A DNA stretch of 64,000 nucleotides, taken from NCBI GenBank assembly GCA_942486035.1, contig CALNXK010000173.1, positions 402,501 through 466,500 of the forward strand. Reading direction: 5' to 3'. Position numbers and translations under genes: made by a program. Shown piece by piece: positions 54,243 through 64,000 of this stretch (positions are counted from its first letter, which is position 1; each line of letters begins with the position of its first letter). The DNA is from Porites lobata. Taxonomy: Eukaryota > Cnidaria > Anthozoa > Scleractinia > Poritidae. Below the pieces are notes generated by a model, which did no database searches, had not been told where the DNA came from, and worked only from the letters and a program-made list of their open reading frames with translations.

Positions 54243-55490
54243 ACTAGGGACACTCCTCGGCGGTGCGGTTAAGTCTGCGCGGCGACTTCCCCCAAGCTTG
54301 TTGCCCGCGTTGCCGTTTAATATCGCCTGCAAACCGGCCGATACTCTTCTCCGATTCAGCACCTGCTGTATTGCTTTCAGCTCGTAGTGCTGGAAAGATT
54401 AGTGATGTTCTTTGGTCACGCCATCGCCGGAAGTCGCACAGGTTAACCTAGCGCAAGGCAGTGCTTCCATTAACGCCAACTTGTCATTAGTTGTTTTTAT
54501 AATTTAGTTACTGCGTTTAACATGCATCGAAAAGGAACAGAGACATTAAGAAACGCTAAATGCCAGACGTTACTTGAAGTGGGAATTAAAACAAAACTGA
54601 ATGCAAGGCTGGCAATATGGCAAAGGGCTGATTTATTTGAGGCCAGTAATTCGGCTAATAAAATTAGTTTGCCTTTAAGATGTATTCTTTTGGCATTTCT
54701 TCGACGATCAAATTATAAGCTGTTTCAAGGATCACTTATACCCTGACAAAACAGCCGACATGTCGCGACGCCACCACTGGTTTCCCCGCGGAAAGAGGTC
54801 TCACAAACGATAGAAAACGCGACACCATTTAGATCTGGATCTGGATCTGGAAAATTTCCTTTAACAAATCATAAGCACTACCCAGATCGCGTCATCAGTA
54901 TGAAATTTCTGCGCACGTTTCTCGGTGGTGAGGTCGCGAAATGTAGGTTGTTTTTGTCTCTCGGGCTTTTTTTTTGTAGTTATAGCTCGATCACCTGGTA
55001 GCGATAGTACTAAAGTCCTGTTTCCTCTAATATCCTTAAAGTTCCGGTGTTTAACCGTTGTATTCTAGTTCTATACCGATATATTCAAGGATTTTGTCTT
55101 TTTTGGGGAGAGAGTTAATGCGCTTGTTTGAATGGGTAGCTTATTTGCTTATTTGATATTTTTTCAGCCTCAAAAAGGGCGCCTTATTCGAAAGTGGGCG
55201 CATACTTGAAGGGGGACTTATGTGAATTCGAGCATTTACAGCAAGCGTAAAAAGAGAAGCTGACAACATTCTTCGTCGAAACTGCGTCGTTTGCACCGTT
55301 GATTTTTGCCATACTACTTAGGGCGCTTTCCATTTGCCAGGACCAGTCCAGTCAGTAAAGAGAGTTCCACTATTAATCAGAACTATCCTGAGATCAGTAT
55401 TTGCACGGCAGTGACGGGTTTTAGTTAAAATTTCGATAAAAATATTTGGAAAGCGCCCTCATGATATTGTTTCTACTATATTTATGCAAT
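54243..55490. other. Intergenic sequence
   Basis: No gene recognised. It contains an AGATCTGGATCTGGATCTGG short repeat (about 54832) and, at about 55165-55215, a decayed piece of the GGGCGCTTATTCGA repeat seen at 16.5 kb. Confidence 0.45.
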
Positions 55491-56830
55491 ATATAGATTT
55501 AGTCAGGGCTAAAAGCGAAGCTTTCATTAATAAATTTATGATTTAAATCAAACAAAAAACTTGTAATCCACAAATAAGTTAACTTAAGGGCACATTCATG
55601 ACTGTTGAGGGAAAGGCTTTGTGATTTTAGAGTGAAACATCTTACATCGAGTTGATAGCCTTGTATGTACACCCAAAAAATACAGGAGCCGGCTCCTGAA
55701 AATACCAATCATCCTCCATCTCATTCAAGAGCTATAATGGCTCTTGATTACAGTAGATTACGCCTGGAAAACAAATCAGGCCCAATTTTTTGCGTTCGAC
55801 AAGTTTACTTTACAAAATCTTGCTAACAAATTTGGGGGTCTGTAAACCAACCTTTTATATACTTTTATACATCACATCTGAGGTGAAACAGTACTATGAG
55901 GTACTGTATTTATCATAAAGACCTTGGACAGAATGCAGTATTTCACAATTTTTCAAGACAAATTGCACCCAGTCAATATTCAGGACGATCAATCCTGGGC
56001 TTTTTAATAGCGAAACCGTTCAAAAATTTCCAAAATCACCTATACGGCCAGCCGGTTCTCATTTTTGACAAGCGCCAAACTTGCAGTGCGAGCTGTGTCG
56101 AGTGTTTGAATGAACATTAATAGAGTTACGCTTCAACATAATAAAGAAATTATTATGTTTATTCTTTTATTTAATGGGTTTATAACGTTTGATACGCGCG
56201 GCATTTTAAGTCCTCCTGCAAGCGATGTTCATGAACGACTGAAAACAAACGGCACAGCGATTAAATTTGTAAAAGATCCCGGTGTTTGCTTGTTTCAAAG
56301 ATGAACTAAAAACAAGAAAACCGCTCAAAGTTTTCTTTCTACAGCCAAATTTATAACTGAATATCCTTCGGAACGTTTCTATCTCCGGTAAGAAAGTATA
56401 TCTAAAGGCTTTTTAAAGTTCTGCCAAATCTTACGAAAGCTCATAAACTTGCCGCATAACTGTGATCGACTTCACGAAATTAGATATAAAACAACAAACA
56501 TGAAATACAATAATTACTCGGGCATACCAGTTGAGAAGCAGCTCCTGAAAGCTATATATCAAGTAAGACCAGAATCGCTTGAGACTTTTCAACCCTCTTA
56601 CGTATCAAGCAACGTGAAAAACGAAAACGATGCCATCCGAAATCGGATTTCCGACTTTGACAAGCCACGCATTTCTCAACCAAAAAACCAATCAACAAAC
56701 CAGCTATGAATAACAGAACACTCTTGATAGCAGCTGCATTTCATTTTGTACATCAAGTGGAAAAAGACAGTTAAATACATCACAAGTTGACGCAAAACTC
56801 TGTTAGCTTCAGCTGTCAACACTGGACGAA
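55491..56830 (+). repeat. R1 repeat, copy 2 (3' truncated)
   Basis: Matches copy 1 from the ATATATAGATTTAG head to the block ending TCACAAGTTGAC...CTGTCAA (23.04 kb in copy 1), with indels. It lacks the tail subrepeats. An open frame at 56449-56709 is not shared in frame with copy 1 and I do not call it. Confidence 0.8.
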
Positions 56831-57004
56831 AAAAAGGGATTTGCTTTAAATTTGCTCAGCGCAAATATGATGCAAATTTGTGCAAACTGGGGAATAAATC
56901 TGAGCACACCTTTTACACCGGGGTGTAAATAGGTATGAAAATTGAGGTATGCCTCTGAGTCAATAGGCCATTCGGCCTTCGGCCTCATAAGCTACTGACT
57001 CAGG

Positions 57005-57040
<36 letters not shown>

Positions 57041-57243
57041 TCGATTTATTACTACATCACCTTTTCCTTATCGCCAAACGATATATTTACACATGTACGT
57101 TAAATAATTGTAACCCTGTACTACAGGTTTATATACAAACCGTAATGAACTCCATGAAATTGAAAAAGAGGTTGCATCTAATAATAACAATATATCTTCC
57201 TTCAAAAACAAATGGAGCCCTCTTAAACTTTGATCCTCGGAAA
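56831..57243. other. Intergenic sequence
   Basis: No gene seen. A short palindromic patch at about 56955-57020 has facing GAGTC / GACTC and GCC-TTCGGCC words (CATTCGGCCTTCGGCCTC). Confidence 0.4.
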
Positions 57244-58485
57244 AATTGCTGGTTTTCAGTGTCACGCCATTCAAAGTAGATCAAAATAAAAATCAAAACC
57301 GTTCAATAGATAAAATCCAGAACCTGGGAAATAAAAAGGAGGGAAATATGCAAAGACCCTCGCCAACATTCAGGCCAGAGGACTATTTCGTATACGAGAT
57401 ATCCGAAGAAATGTTTTCACAAAATTAATAGAGATTTGAATGGAGACGCCATGCTGGTGCCCATCCAGATAAGTACCAACATGGCGGACAGAAACCAACA
57501 CAAACATCTGTTACCGAGTTTTGCTACAAAAGCGTGAATTTATAATTATTCTTCGAGGAACTCTTCAAACATTTAAGTAATACTTTTTCTAATACATGAA
57601 CAGTTTAGATAGCAAAATTCCCTGAAATAAGTGATTTTTTTAACCTACATGACAGTTCTCTTGGCCATCATGTAAATGCCGCATCACGCAAAAGCTTAGA
57701 AATTCAAGCGTACTCTATCACAAAACCAAGAACCCTTTTGAAGCGAAAATTTGTATGAAAATTAGTTTTCAGCTGCTCGAATACATAGTGAAAGTAAAAT
57801 CTCGGTGGGATCGATAGTTTTGTAGTTTTAATTTTGGTGACGTCATGTGAAAACCAACAATAAACTTGCTGATATTGTTTTTTTTCACGTGACATCACTA
57901 AAAATTCAAACTAAAAAACTGTCGATCCTACCGAGATTTTACTTTCACGATGCATTAGAGCAGCTGAAATCTAATTTTCATACAAATTTTCGCTTCAAAA
58001 GGGTTATTGGTTTTGTGATAGAGTACGCTTGAATTTCTAAGCTTTTGTGTGACGCGGCATTTACTTGATGGCCAAGAGAGATGTCATGTAGGTTAAAAAA
58101 ATGACTTATTTCAGGAACGTTTTCTGTCTAAACAGTTTATGTATTAGAAAAAGTATTACTTTAATGTTTATGAGTTTCCCGAAGAATAAATTCACGCTTT
58201 TCAAGCAAAACTCGGTAACAGATGTTTCTGTTGGTTTCCGTCTGCCATGTTGGAGCTCATCTAGGTTAGCACCAGCATGGCGTCTCCATACAAATCTCTA
58301 TGAGTTTGGGTAAAACATTTCTTTGGATATCTCGTGTACGAAATATTCCTCTGAACTGAATCTTGGCAAGGGTCTTTGTATATGTACCTCCTTTCATTTC
58401 CCAGGTTCTGGATTTTATCTATTGAACGGTTTTGATTTTTATTTTGATCTATTTTGAATGGCTTGACACTGAAAACTAGCAATTA
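57244..58485. repeat. Inverted pair of R2 repeats (long fold-back)
   Basis: One R2 copy lies on the minus strand (57244-57862) and one on the plus strand (57873-58485), tail to tail with about 10 bp between them. Each arm is about 610 bp, longer than the 31.5-kb copy because of an extra internal stretch containing AGTAATACTTTTTCTAATAC. Short open frames in each arm are mirror images and non-coding. Confidence 0.85.
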
Positions 58486-58932
58486 AATAAATCCAAAAGT
58501 TCCAAAAGTTAAAGTGATGCAGAAACAAGTGCAAATGCAAAGCACCTTTTAGTTAGTAGGATAGACTCTTTATGTTTATGTTGTATCGTGTTTTTATCGT
58601 GGAATTTTGCAATTACTAGTCAAATTTATAATTAGTTGTAAATGCTCTAACATTGTATTTTGCTTTTCTCTCTTGTGCGTTGTTTTTATTTTCCCTCCAT
58701 GTAAATGGAAGCATTGTCATAAGAAGAGTTGTATCTAATATATGTTATCAAAAAAAAAAAAGAGAAAGATTTCGGCTTAGCGATGGGGCTCCGCCTCGCG
58801 CACGCGCTTGGAGCTCTGCTGAAAAGTCGCAAAAAAAACACGTCATGTATGCACGATGAATGCCCCTCCTTGCCTGGGAGACTAAGTTCCAGTTGTCTGT
58901 AAAAACAACATGGCAACGAACAGAAAGCATTG

Positions 58933-61105
58933 ATGATGAAGTTTTATGTCCATTTTGACGGTCCTCCTGCGTTCTCCCTGGTTTACAAATGGGGTAGTGG
59001 TAAAAAGGGTAACGATAAGCTGTTGCTGGATGTATTTCTAGCTGCTTTCAACGAAAGATGCCGTCCTTTGACCAAGCTTTCTGTCGACAACATTTCACTT
59101 GTAGACAGGAAGAAAGCCTTACTACCATTTGAGAAAGACGTTGTTTCAATCATCAAGGATGGCTTAGATCTCTTTGTTGTTTTAAAAGAGTTTTCCAAAG
59201 CAAAGGAAAGACGAAAAAATATCGTGGAAACCTTAGTACAGACTACTGCTTCTTCAATTCATCTGCTGTCTGTGAAAGAGAAAGGTGGAAAACAATTCAG
59301 AATAGTAAAAACCACAGTGGGTTCTGAGAAAGATCTGAGTACCGGTGGATCTGTTACAAACCCTTGTCTCACTCTTCTGGACCTCAAAAAGCTGGACAGT
59401 CTGAGAAATGCAGCCTGCATTTGTACCCAAGCCTTGTAAGATGAAACAAACAACTCATCTGCTCTTTCGTGCTTGGCTGAAATTTACTTAGAAGCAGGAC
59501 GAGCAAAATTAGCATTAGAGTACATTGAGGCAGCAATTCAAGTTAAACCCAATGATACAGGTTTGAGCTTTATCCTTAGAAGTTGTCTAGCTGAAGTTGG
59601 AAGATTTAAGGAGGCAAGAGATGTCCATTTGAAATACATGGATCATTTAGAAACCATTGGAGCTTCTCAAGGGCAGAAACATGACATCCAAGCTGCCATT
59701 GCCAACACTTTTGCTAAGGAGGGAAAAATTCAAATGGCAGGGAAGCTCTTTTCAGATGTGCTGAGAGAAAATGACACTCATGTCGCAAGTTTAAAAGGGT
59801 TGGTCTGAAAAGGACTTACATGAGGCAATAACTATCATGATAACTGCACTGGTGCTCGGCAAAGGTGAACTTAATATTAGAAGAGAGGTTGCCAAGCTGA
59901 TAACCCGGCCTGGTGGAATGGATGTATTTAGAAATCAAATGCGTGAAACTTGGAAATCATCAGAATCAATGATGTTCATGGCTGATATTCTGCGTGAATC
60001 AGGTGCAATAACACAAGCTTTAGAATTAGTTGAACATGCTGGTCAGCTGTCACCTTGTGATCCTGGCATCTGCCTTTATCTTGTCCACACTTATGAAATT
60101 CTAAATGAGTATAACAAGGCTTTCCAAGTGGCATGTTCCTTCATAAAGAGAAATGATGCCCTTAAAATTGCAAACATTTCACTCTCTCAGATTGCACCAT
60201 TCCTTCTGTAGGTTGATGAAGGTATCTATCTAAACAATGCAGCAGTAAAAGAATTGCCAGAATGTAGTGGTCAAGATTATGTTGGGGCAGTTTTGGAATC
60301 TGAATTTCAACAGCTGGGACTGTTGTTTACACTGGTGAAAATCTTGTTTGTGAAAGGAGCACTCAACCTTGTGAAGCCTTTGCTACCAGTTCTGGATAAA
60401 CTTCATAGTGGAAGAGACCTTCACCTCACATTGCTGCGAAATGAAGCTGCATTTTACTCATTCATTAGTCATTTGATGAATGTGCCATTTACATGTATGC
60501 CATTAAAAAGGAAACAAGAGTTTATTTACTTTGCTTCTGACAGTCACTGTTTGTCACCTGCATGGAGAGTGATCAATTACCGAGATCAGCCACATGTCAT
60601 TCATCCCTTACTGGCTACAGGTGTGAAAATTTGGCACATTAGAAAGGAAGGATGCGTTTACCCTAAATTTTCCCTCTTAAATGCATTGAAGGAAGTTCCA
60701 AATGGCTCTTATATCATTTTCAATATTGGAGAAATTGATTGTCGTGAAGGCCTTTTACGTGCAGTACACAACTGCAAGTATGACACAATAGAGGAAGCAA
60801 TTTCAGCCACTGTAGAAATCTACATTGGATTTCTTCAGGAGCAAACAGAGCAGTGCAGTTTTGTGACTTTTGTCCACCCCATATTTCCTGTCTTGGATGA
60901 AACCAGGGCTGTAGTGTTAAAATTCAACCAGAAACTTGAAGAGCATGTAAAGAAGTGCAGTGGGTTGCACTGGCTTAATCTTTTGAATGAATTGCTTGTA
61001 AAGGAAAACTCTGAATTCACCTGTGAATACAAACTTGATGGCACTCATGTTCACCCAAATTATGTCTCGCTGTTGGAGAGGGTATTGAAAGAGGCATTTG
61101 ATTAG
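58933..61105 (+). pseudogene. Intronless TPR plus SGNH-hydrolase-like gene copy, disrupted
   Basis: One uninterrupted stretch of coding-like DNA from ATG 58933 (MMKFYVHFDGPPAFSLVY) to TAG 61105 with no introns. An N-terminal roughly 165-residue region of unknown fold is followed by TPR-like helices (LAEIYLEAGRAKLALEYIEA; AITQALELVEHAGQLSPCD) and a C-terminal SGNH-type domain. That domain keeps a nucleophile box SDSH (60536), GEIDCR (about 60728) and the Asp/His box DGTH (61037). Breaks: TAA at 59437 and TAG at 60209, each one C-to-T change from a Gln codon, and a frameshift at about 59805-59812. Absence of introns suggests a retrocopy. The hydrolase assignment rests on motif spacing only. Confidence 0.7.
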
Positions 61106-62170
61106 TCAATTAACAGTCCCTCGTGTACTTTGAGTCAATTTTACTCTCAACGAGGAGGGGTGGCCTTAACCAACTGGACTGATTGGTTGATTAGGATTTT
61201 GGCATTATTTAAATATGTGAATTTTAACATGAAGCTAATTCCAAGAATGTTATTGATCCAAAAACTCATGTTATGAAGTCTATTTTATTTAGTTATTACA
61301 GTAATATCATAGATGACGAATTACTCCTTAATTTTGGCGTGAAATTTCAGCGTTAATTTGTAATTTCACATGGGAAATTACTAAATTGCATGGCAACCTG
61401 CCGTACGTCTCTGTTTCAAGATGGCGAGGAAGTTTTAAAATGTCATGAATGAAGATGTCGGGGCATAAAAACACGCTTTAGAAAACCTGAACACACGAAA
61501 GAGCACATCAAGAAGGTATGTTGTGGAAAAATTCTGAAAACGTAAGCCAAATTGTAGCCCCAAAACTTTGAGAGAGTGGAGTTCACGATCGATCGATAAG
61601 ATCCAGGATAAACAAGTCAAAAATCCTCGATTGCTAACGTAATTCATCACCCATGTTATTAATAGGTAGTCAAATGGTATGCTCGTGAAATTATTCCCTA
61701 ATTTCACTTGTCACCATTTGATTACACATACAAAGTGGTTTACCACCACTTCTTTATGAGCTCTGCTTTGAAACATTTAATCATTTTCACCTGAAATAAA
61801 ATAAAGGGTTTGAAGAAGTATGCCATACCCACTGCCAAATTTTCCAAGTAGATTTTTCAGTCTCAATTCATCACCACTTTAGAAAAGAGAAGGGAACTGG
61901 GTCGAGTTAACCTTTGCAACGACTTCTGGAACTGTTACTAGGGACAAGGAAAAAAATTGGCCAATAGCTGACAGGCGTGCTCCCTGTAATAAGGTCAGCA
62001 CTTTTTAACATCTGTCGAAAGGCCCTTGGACACCTTATGAAGTTTACACAACGTAGTATTCCTTGTCGTTACTGATTAGGGCTAAGTACTGTTTCGAAAC
62101 TGGTTAGGTTCTTTTGTTGAGTTGGGGCTATGTGTACTTTAATTATTTCCTTACCATCCAACAAAAACTG
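61106..62170. other. Intergenic sequence
   Basis: No gene recognised. AATAAA-type signals at about 61795-61803 could belong to the source transcript of the retrocopy. The minus-strand open frame at 61435-61707 has no recognisable content. Confidence 0.45.
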
Positions 62171-62249
62171 AGTGGTCTAGTGGTTAGTGGATGGTTAGTC
62201 TGGTGTAGCGGCAATATTGGTCAAGGGTTCGAATCCTCTTGCCCTTCAT
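62171..62249 (+). tRNA. tRNA-like sequence (tRNA pseudogene or SINE head)
   Basis: A box TGGTCTAGTGG (62173-62183) and a perfect B box GGTTCGAATCC (62226-62236), followed by a pyrimidine/T-rich tract (about 62255) that could stop RNA polymerase III. The T-arm pairs (CAAGGG with CTCTTG, one bulge). The D and anticodon arms do not fold into a standard tRNA by eye, so a SINE or pseudogene is more likely than a working tRNA. Confidence 0.5.
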
Positions 62250-63495
62250 ATCAATTTTTTTCTTTTAAGTTGAAGAGACTTGCACTTTCATAAATGATTT
62301 CCAGCTTGAAATATCATCTAAGTGTGATATAAAAGTAGAAAACAGTTCTACCTCGTGTAAAAATCATAAGGGGAAAAAGGGCCTTTCGGCGGATGTTAAC
62401 GAGTGCTGACCCTGTAATAATCCCAGAAATAGTTGTGGGACGCACTTGGTTCCAGTTCGCTTCAGTTTCTAAATTGGCAAATAGCTTCTTGTAAGGATTG
62501 AAACCTGCTAGTTTGGCCCCAAGAGAAACTGAAAACAATGATTATGCAAAATTTTGGGGTGACAAACAGAGAGCATTATGGTATGTTATGGTATTTTCTG
62601 GAGTGGTCAATTGTTGAAGTCATTGTTATAAGGTATGCATCATTATATATGACAAAAACAATGCAGTATTATTTTACTCATTGGACCAATGCCCTCAAAT
62701 AAGCACCGCCTCTACATAAGTGATAATGCAGCGCTTTGATTTTTAGTACCATTTGACATTGTTAAATATTGCTGTCAGATCTGGAAAGGGACCTATTAAA
62801 CCTTCAAAACTAGCTTCTATTTTGCTCCTCCTACGCTACTTTTGTTTTATACAAAACAAAGAAAAGGAAAGAAAAAATTAGTAGCAAAGTTATTTTAAAA
62901 AAGGGGAAATTTTGTATAACCAATGCTTCGTAAAGTTCAAGAATAAATAAGTGCTGCGGCGCTCTTTCGAGTCAAAAAGCTGTTCTATTTTAACTAGCAG
63001 TGGCAGTTAGGAGATGCGGGCGAAACCACTTTCCCATGAATGTGAATGCCTTTTAGTTATAGTGTACAAATGGAATCGCTGCGAATCTTGAAAAATAGAT
63101 TGAACAACACAGTAAAAAAGACTCATATTTAATGCAACGATTTTTTTTTTGCAGATACAATTAGCCTGCGAATGGTAAAGAGCGAGGAGAGACGTTTGTA
63201 TTCGCCGGCAAAGATACATTGAAACAGTAATCAGTGAGTAATGCGTGCATGCAGTCATGCACGTGCACGAACTCTTATTATTCAATCGAACATTCAATCC
63301 GTGTTCAATGAACAAAGGCTGTTGATATGAAATAGAAAAATTACAACAGGAGTTTAAAGCTTATTGAAGCTTGCGGATGACAAACGACGTAACATGCTTG
63401 GACACGTATAAAAATATAAAAACCATGCACTATAGTGAAACCTGAATAAGCTTTTATTTACTTTGCTAGCACTCGTATCTTACCGAAAACTTGTC
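62250..63495. other. Intergenic sequence, nothing recognised
   Basis: AT-rich. It contains a poly-T run at about 63143. Short open frames on the minus strand have no family resemblance. Confidence 0.4.
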
Positions 63496-63820
63496 CTGCA
63501 ATACATACATACATACATACTTTATTGTTACCTCCCCAAAGGGACTTTTCAGGAACAATGATTATATTACATTATTTATAATTAATTGGGATGTAAGATA
63601 TTCAGGGGCTTGACCGGTCATGCATTTGAAGGCCATAATAGCTCGGCGATAGTACAGTTGGTCCTTAACAGGCAACCAAGACAGGCTTTTTAAGAGGGGT
63701 GTTACATGATCATATTTTTTCGCACCGCTGACGATTCGGCAAGCAAAGTTTTGAACGGCCTGCAATTTTCTAACATTCTTATTCGTGGTATTTGTCCAAA
63801 CATTCGAACACTAAGCTGAG
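63496..63820 (-). mobile_element. 3' end of a CR1/L2-like LINE with (TATG)n tail
   Basis: The minus strand encodes VWTNTTNKNVRKLQAVQNFA, ITPLL-like KSLSWLPVKDQLYYRRAIMA and FKCMTGQAPEYLT, the familiar C-terminus of CR1/L2-type reverse transcriptases. The element ends in tetranucleotide repeats (TATG on the minus strand, CATA at 63501-63520), a usual 3' tail in this group. 5' truncation near 63820 is typical of LINE insertion. Confidence 0.85.
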
Positions 63821-64000
63821 ATCAGGCTCTACTTTCATTTTCCTGGGTAAATAGATTCCAGGCCGGCAAGGCGAATCGGAAAGTCTCCCATTTATATCAG
63901 TACTTGTGTACCTGAATTAACGTGTGCTTGCAAATCGAATTTCTAAATCCGATTCGCAACAAGATAATGATTGTTGTATTACTTGCGTGCGCATTCACGT

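Noticed and set aside
58686..58930. Minus-strand open frames before the SGNH pseudogene
   Set aside because: They overlap a poly-A tract and GC-rich repeat (GGGGCTCCGCC...) and have no recognisable content.

Overview
The window is AT-rich eukaryotic genomic DNA with small phased exons, canonical GT-AG introns and a high density of fossil transposons. The exon style and the element mix (Mag-type Gypsy, Polinton/adintovirus-like, Crypton-like, PIF/Harbinger, L1- and CR1/L2-like LINEs) suggest a cnidarian, most likely an anthozoan such as a stony coral. This is inferred from family resemblance and was not tested by a search.

The only clearly intact host gene is on the + strand from about 4.9 kb to 53.26 kb. 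I can place 17 coding exons that share one continuous frame. Thirteen symmetrical exons of 69, 72 or 75 nt encode leucine-rich repeats: five at 4.9-9.45 kb and eight at 31.3-39.5 kb. They are followed by two cysteine-rich exons (49.3 and 50.2 kb), one large exon with an EGF-like Cys cluster and about 8-9 membrane segments (50.85-52.41 kb), and a last exon with a cytosolic tail ending in ETSV, a class I PDZ-ligand pattern. The 5' end (signal peptide, LRR cap) is not found and probably lies upstream. The product looks like an LRR-ectodomain receptor or channel with a TRP-like multi-pass membrane part. Two LRR exons lie in a tandem genomic duplication (4.77-7.23 and 7.23-9.24 kb) and have diverged mainly at amino-acid-changing sites.

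Its introns are full of nested elements. From 10.3 to 21.35 kb there is a decayed minus-strand Gypsy element whose pol is split by a 7,088-bp DNA transposon (12060-19147) with unusual CCTGG/CCAGG-rich subterminal arrays. From 23.9 to 27.9 kb lies a decayed Polinton/adintovirus-like element (PLA2-domain protein, family B DNA polymerase) broken by a Crypton-like insertion. A 5.8-kb fold-back element (40402-46208) has a perfect 10-bp target duplication. Exact boundaries can also be read for two PIF/Harbinger-type elements, an 83-bp-TIR element carrying a nested element, and a 76-bp hairpin insertion. Three dispersed repeat families (called R1, R2, R3 here) recur across the window.

Downstream, 53.3-58.9 kb is intergenic with copies of R1 and R2. 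At 58.93-61.1 kb is an intronless pseudogene of a TPR plus SGNH-hydrolase-like protein (two in-frame stops, one frameshift). The last 3 kb holds a tRNA-like sequence and the 3' end of a CR1/L2-like LINE.
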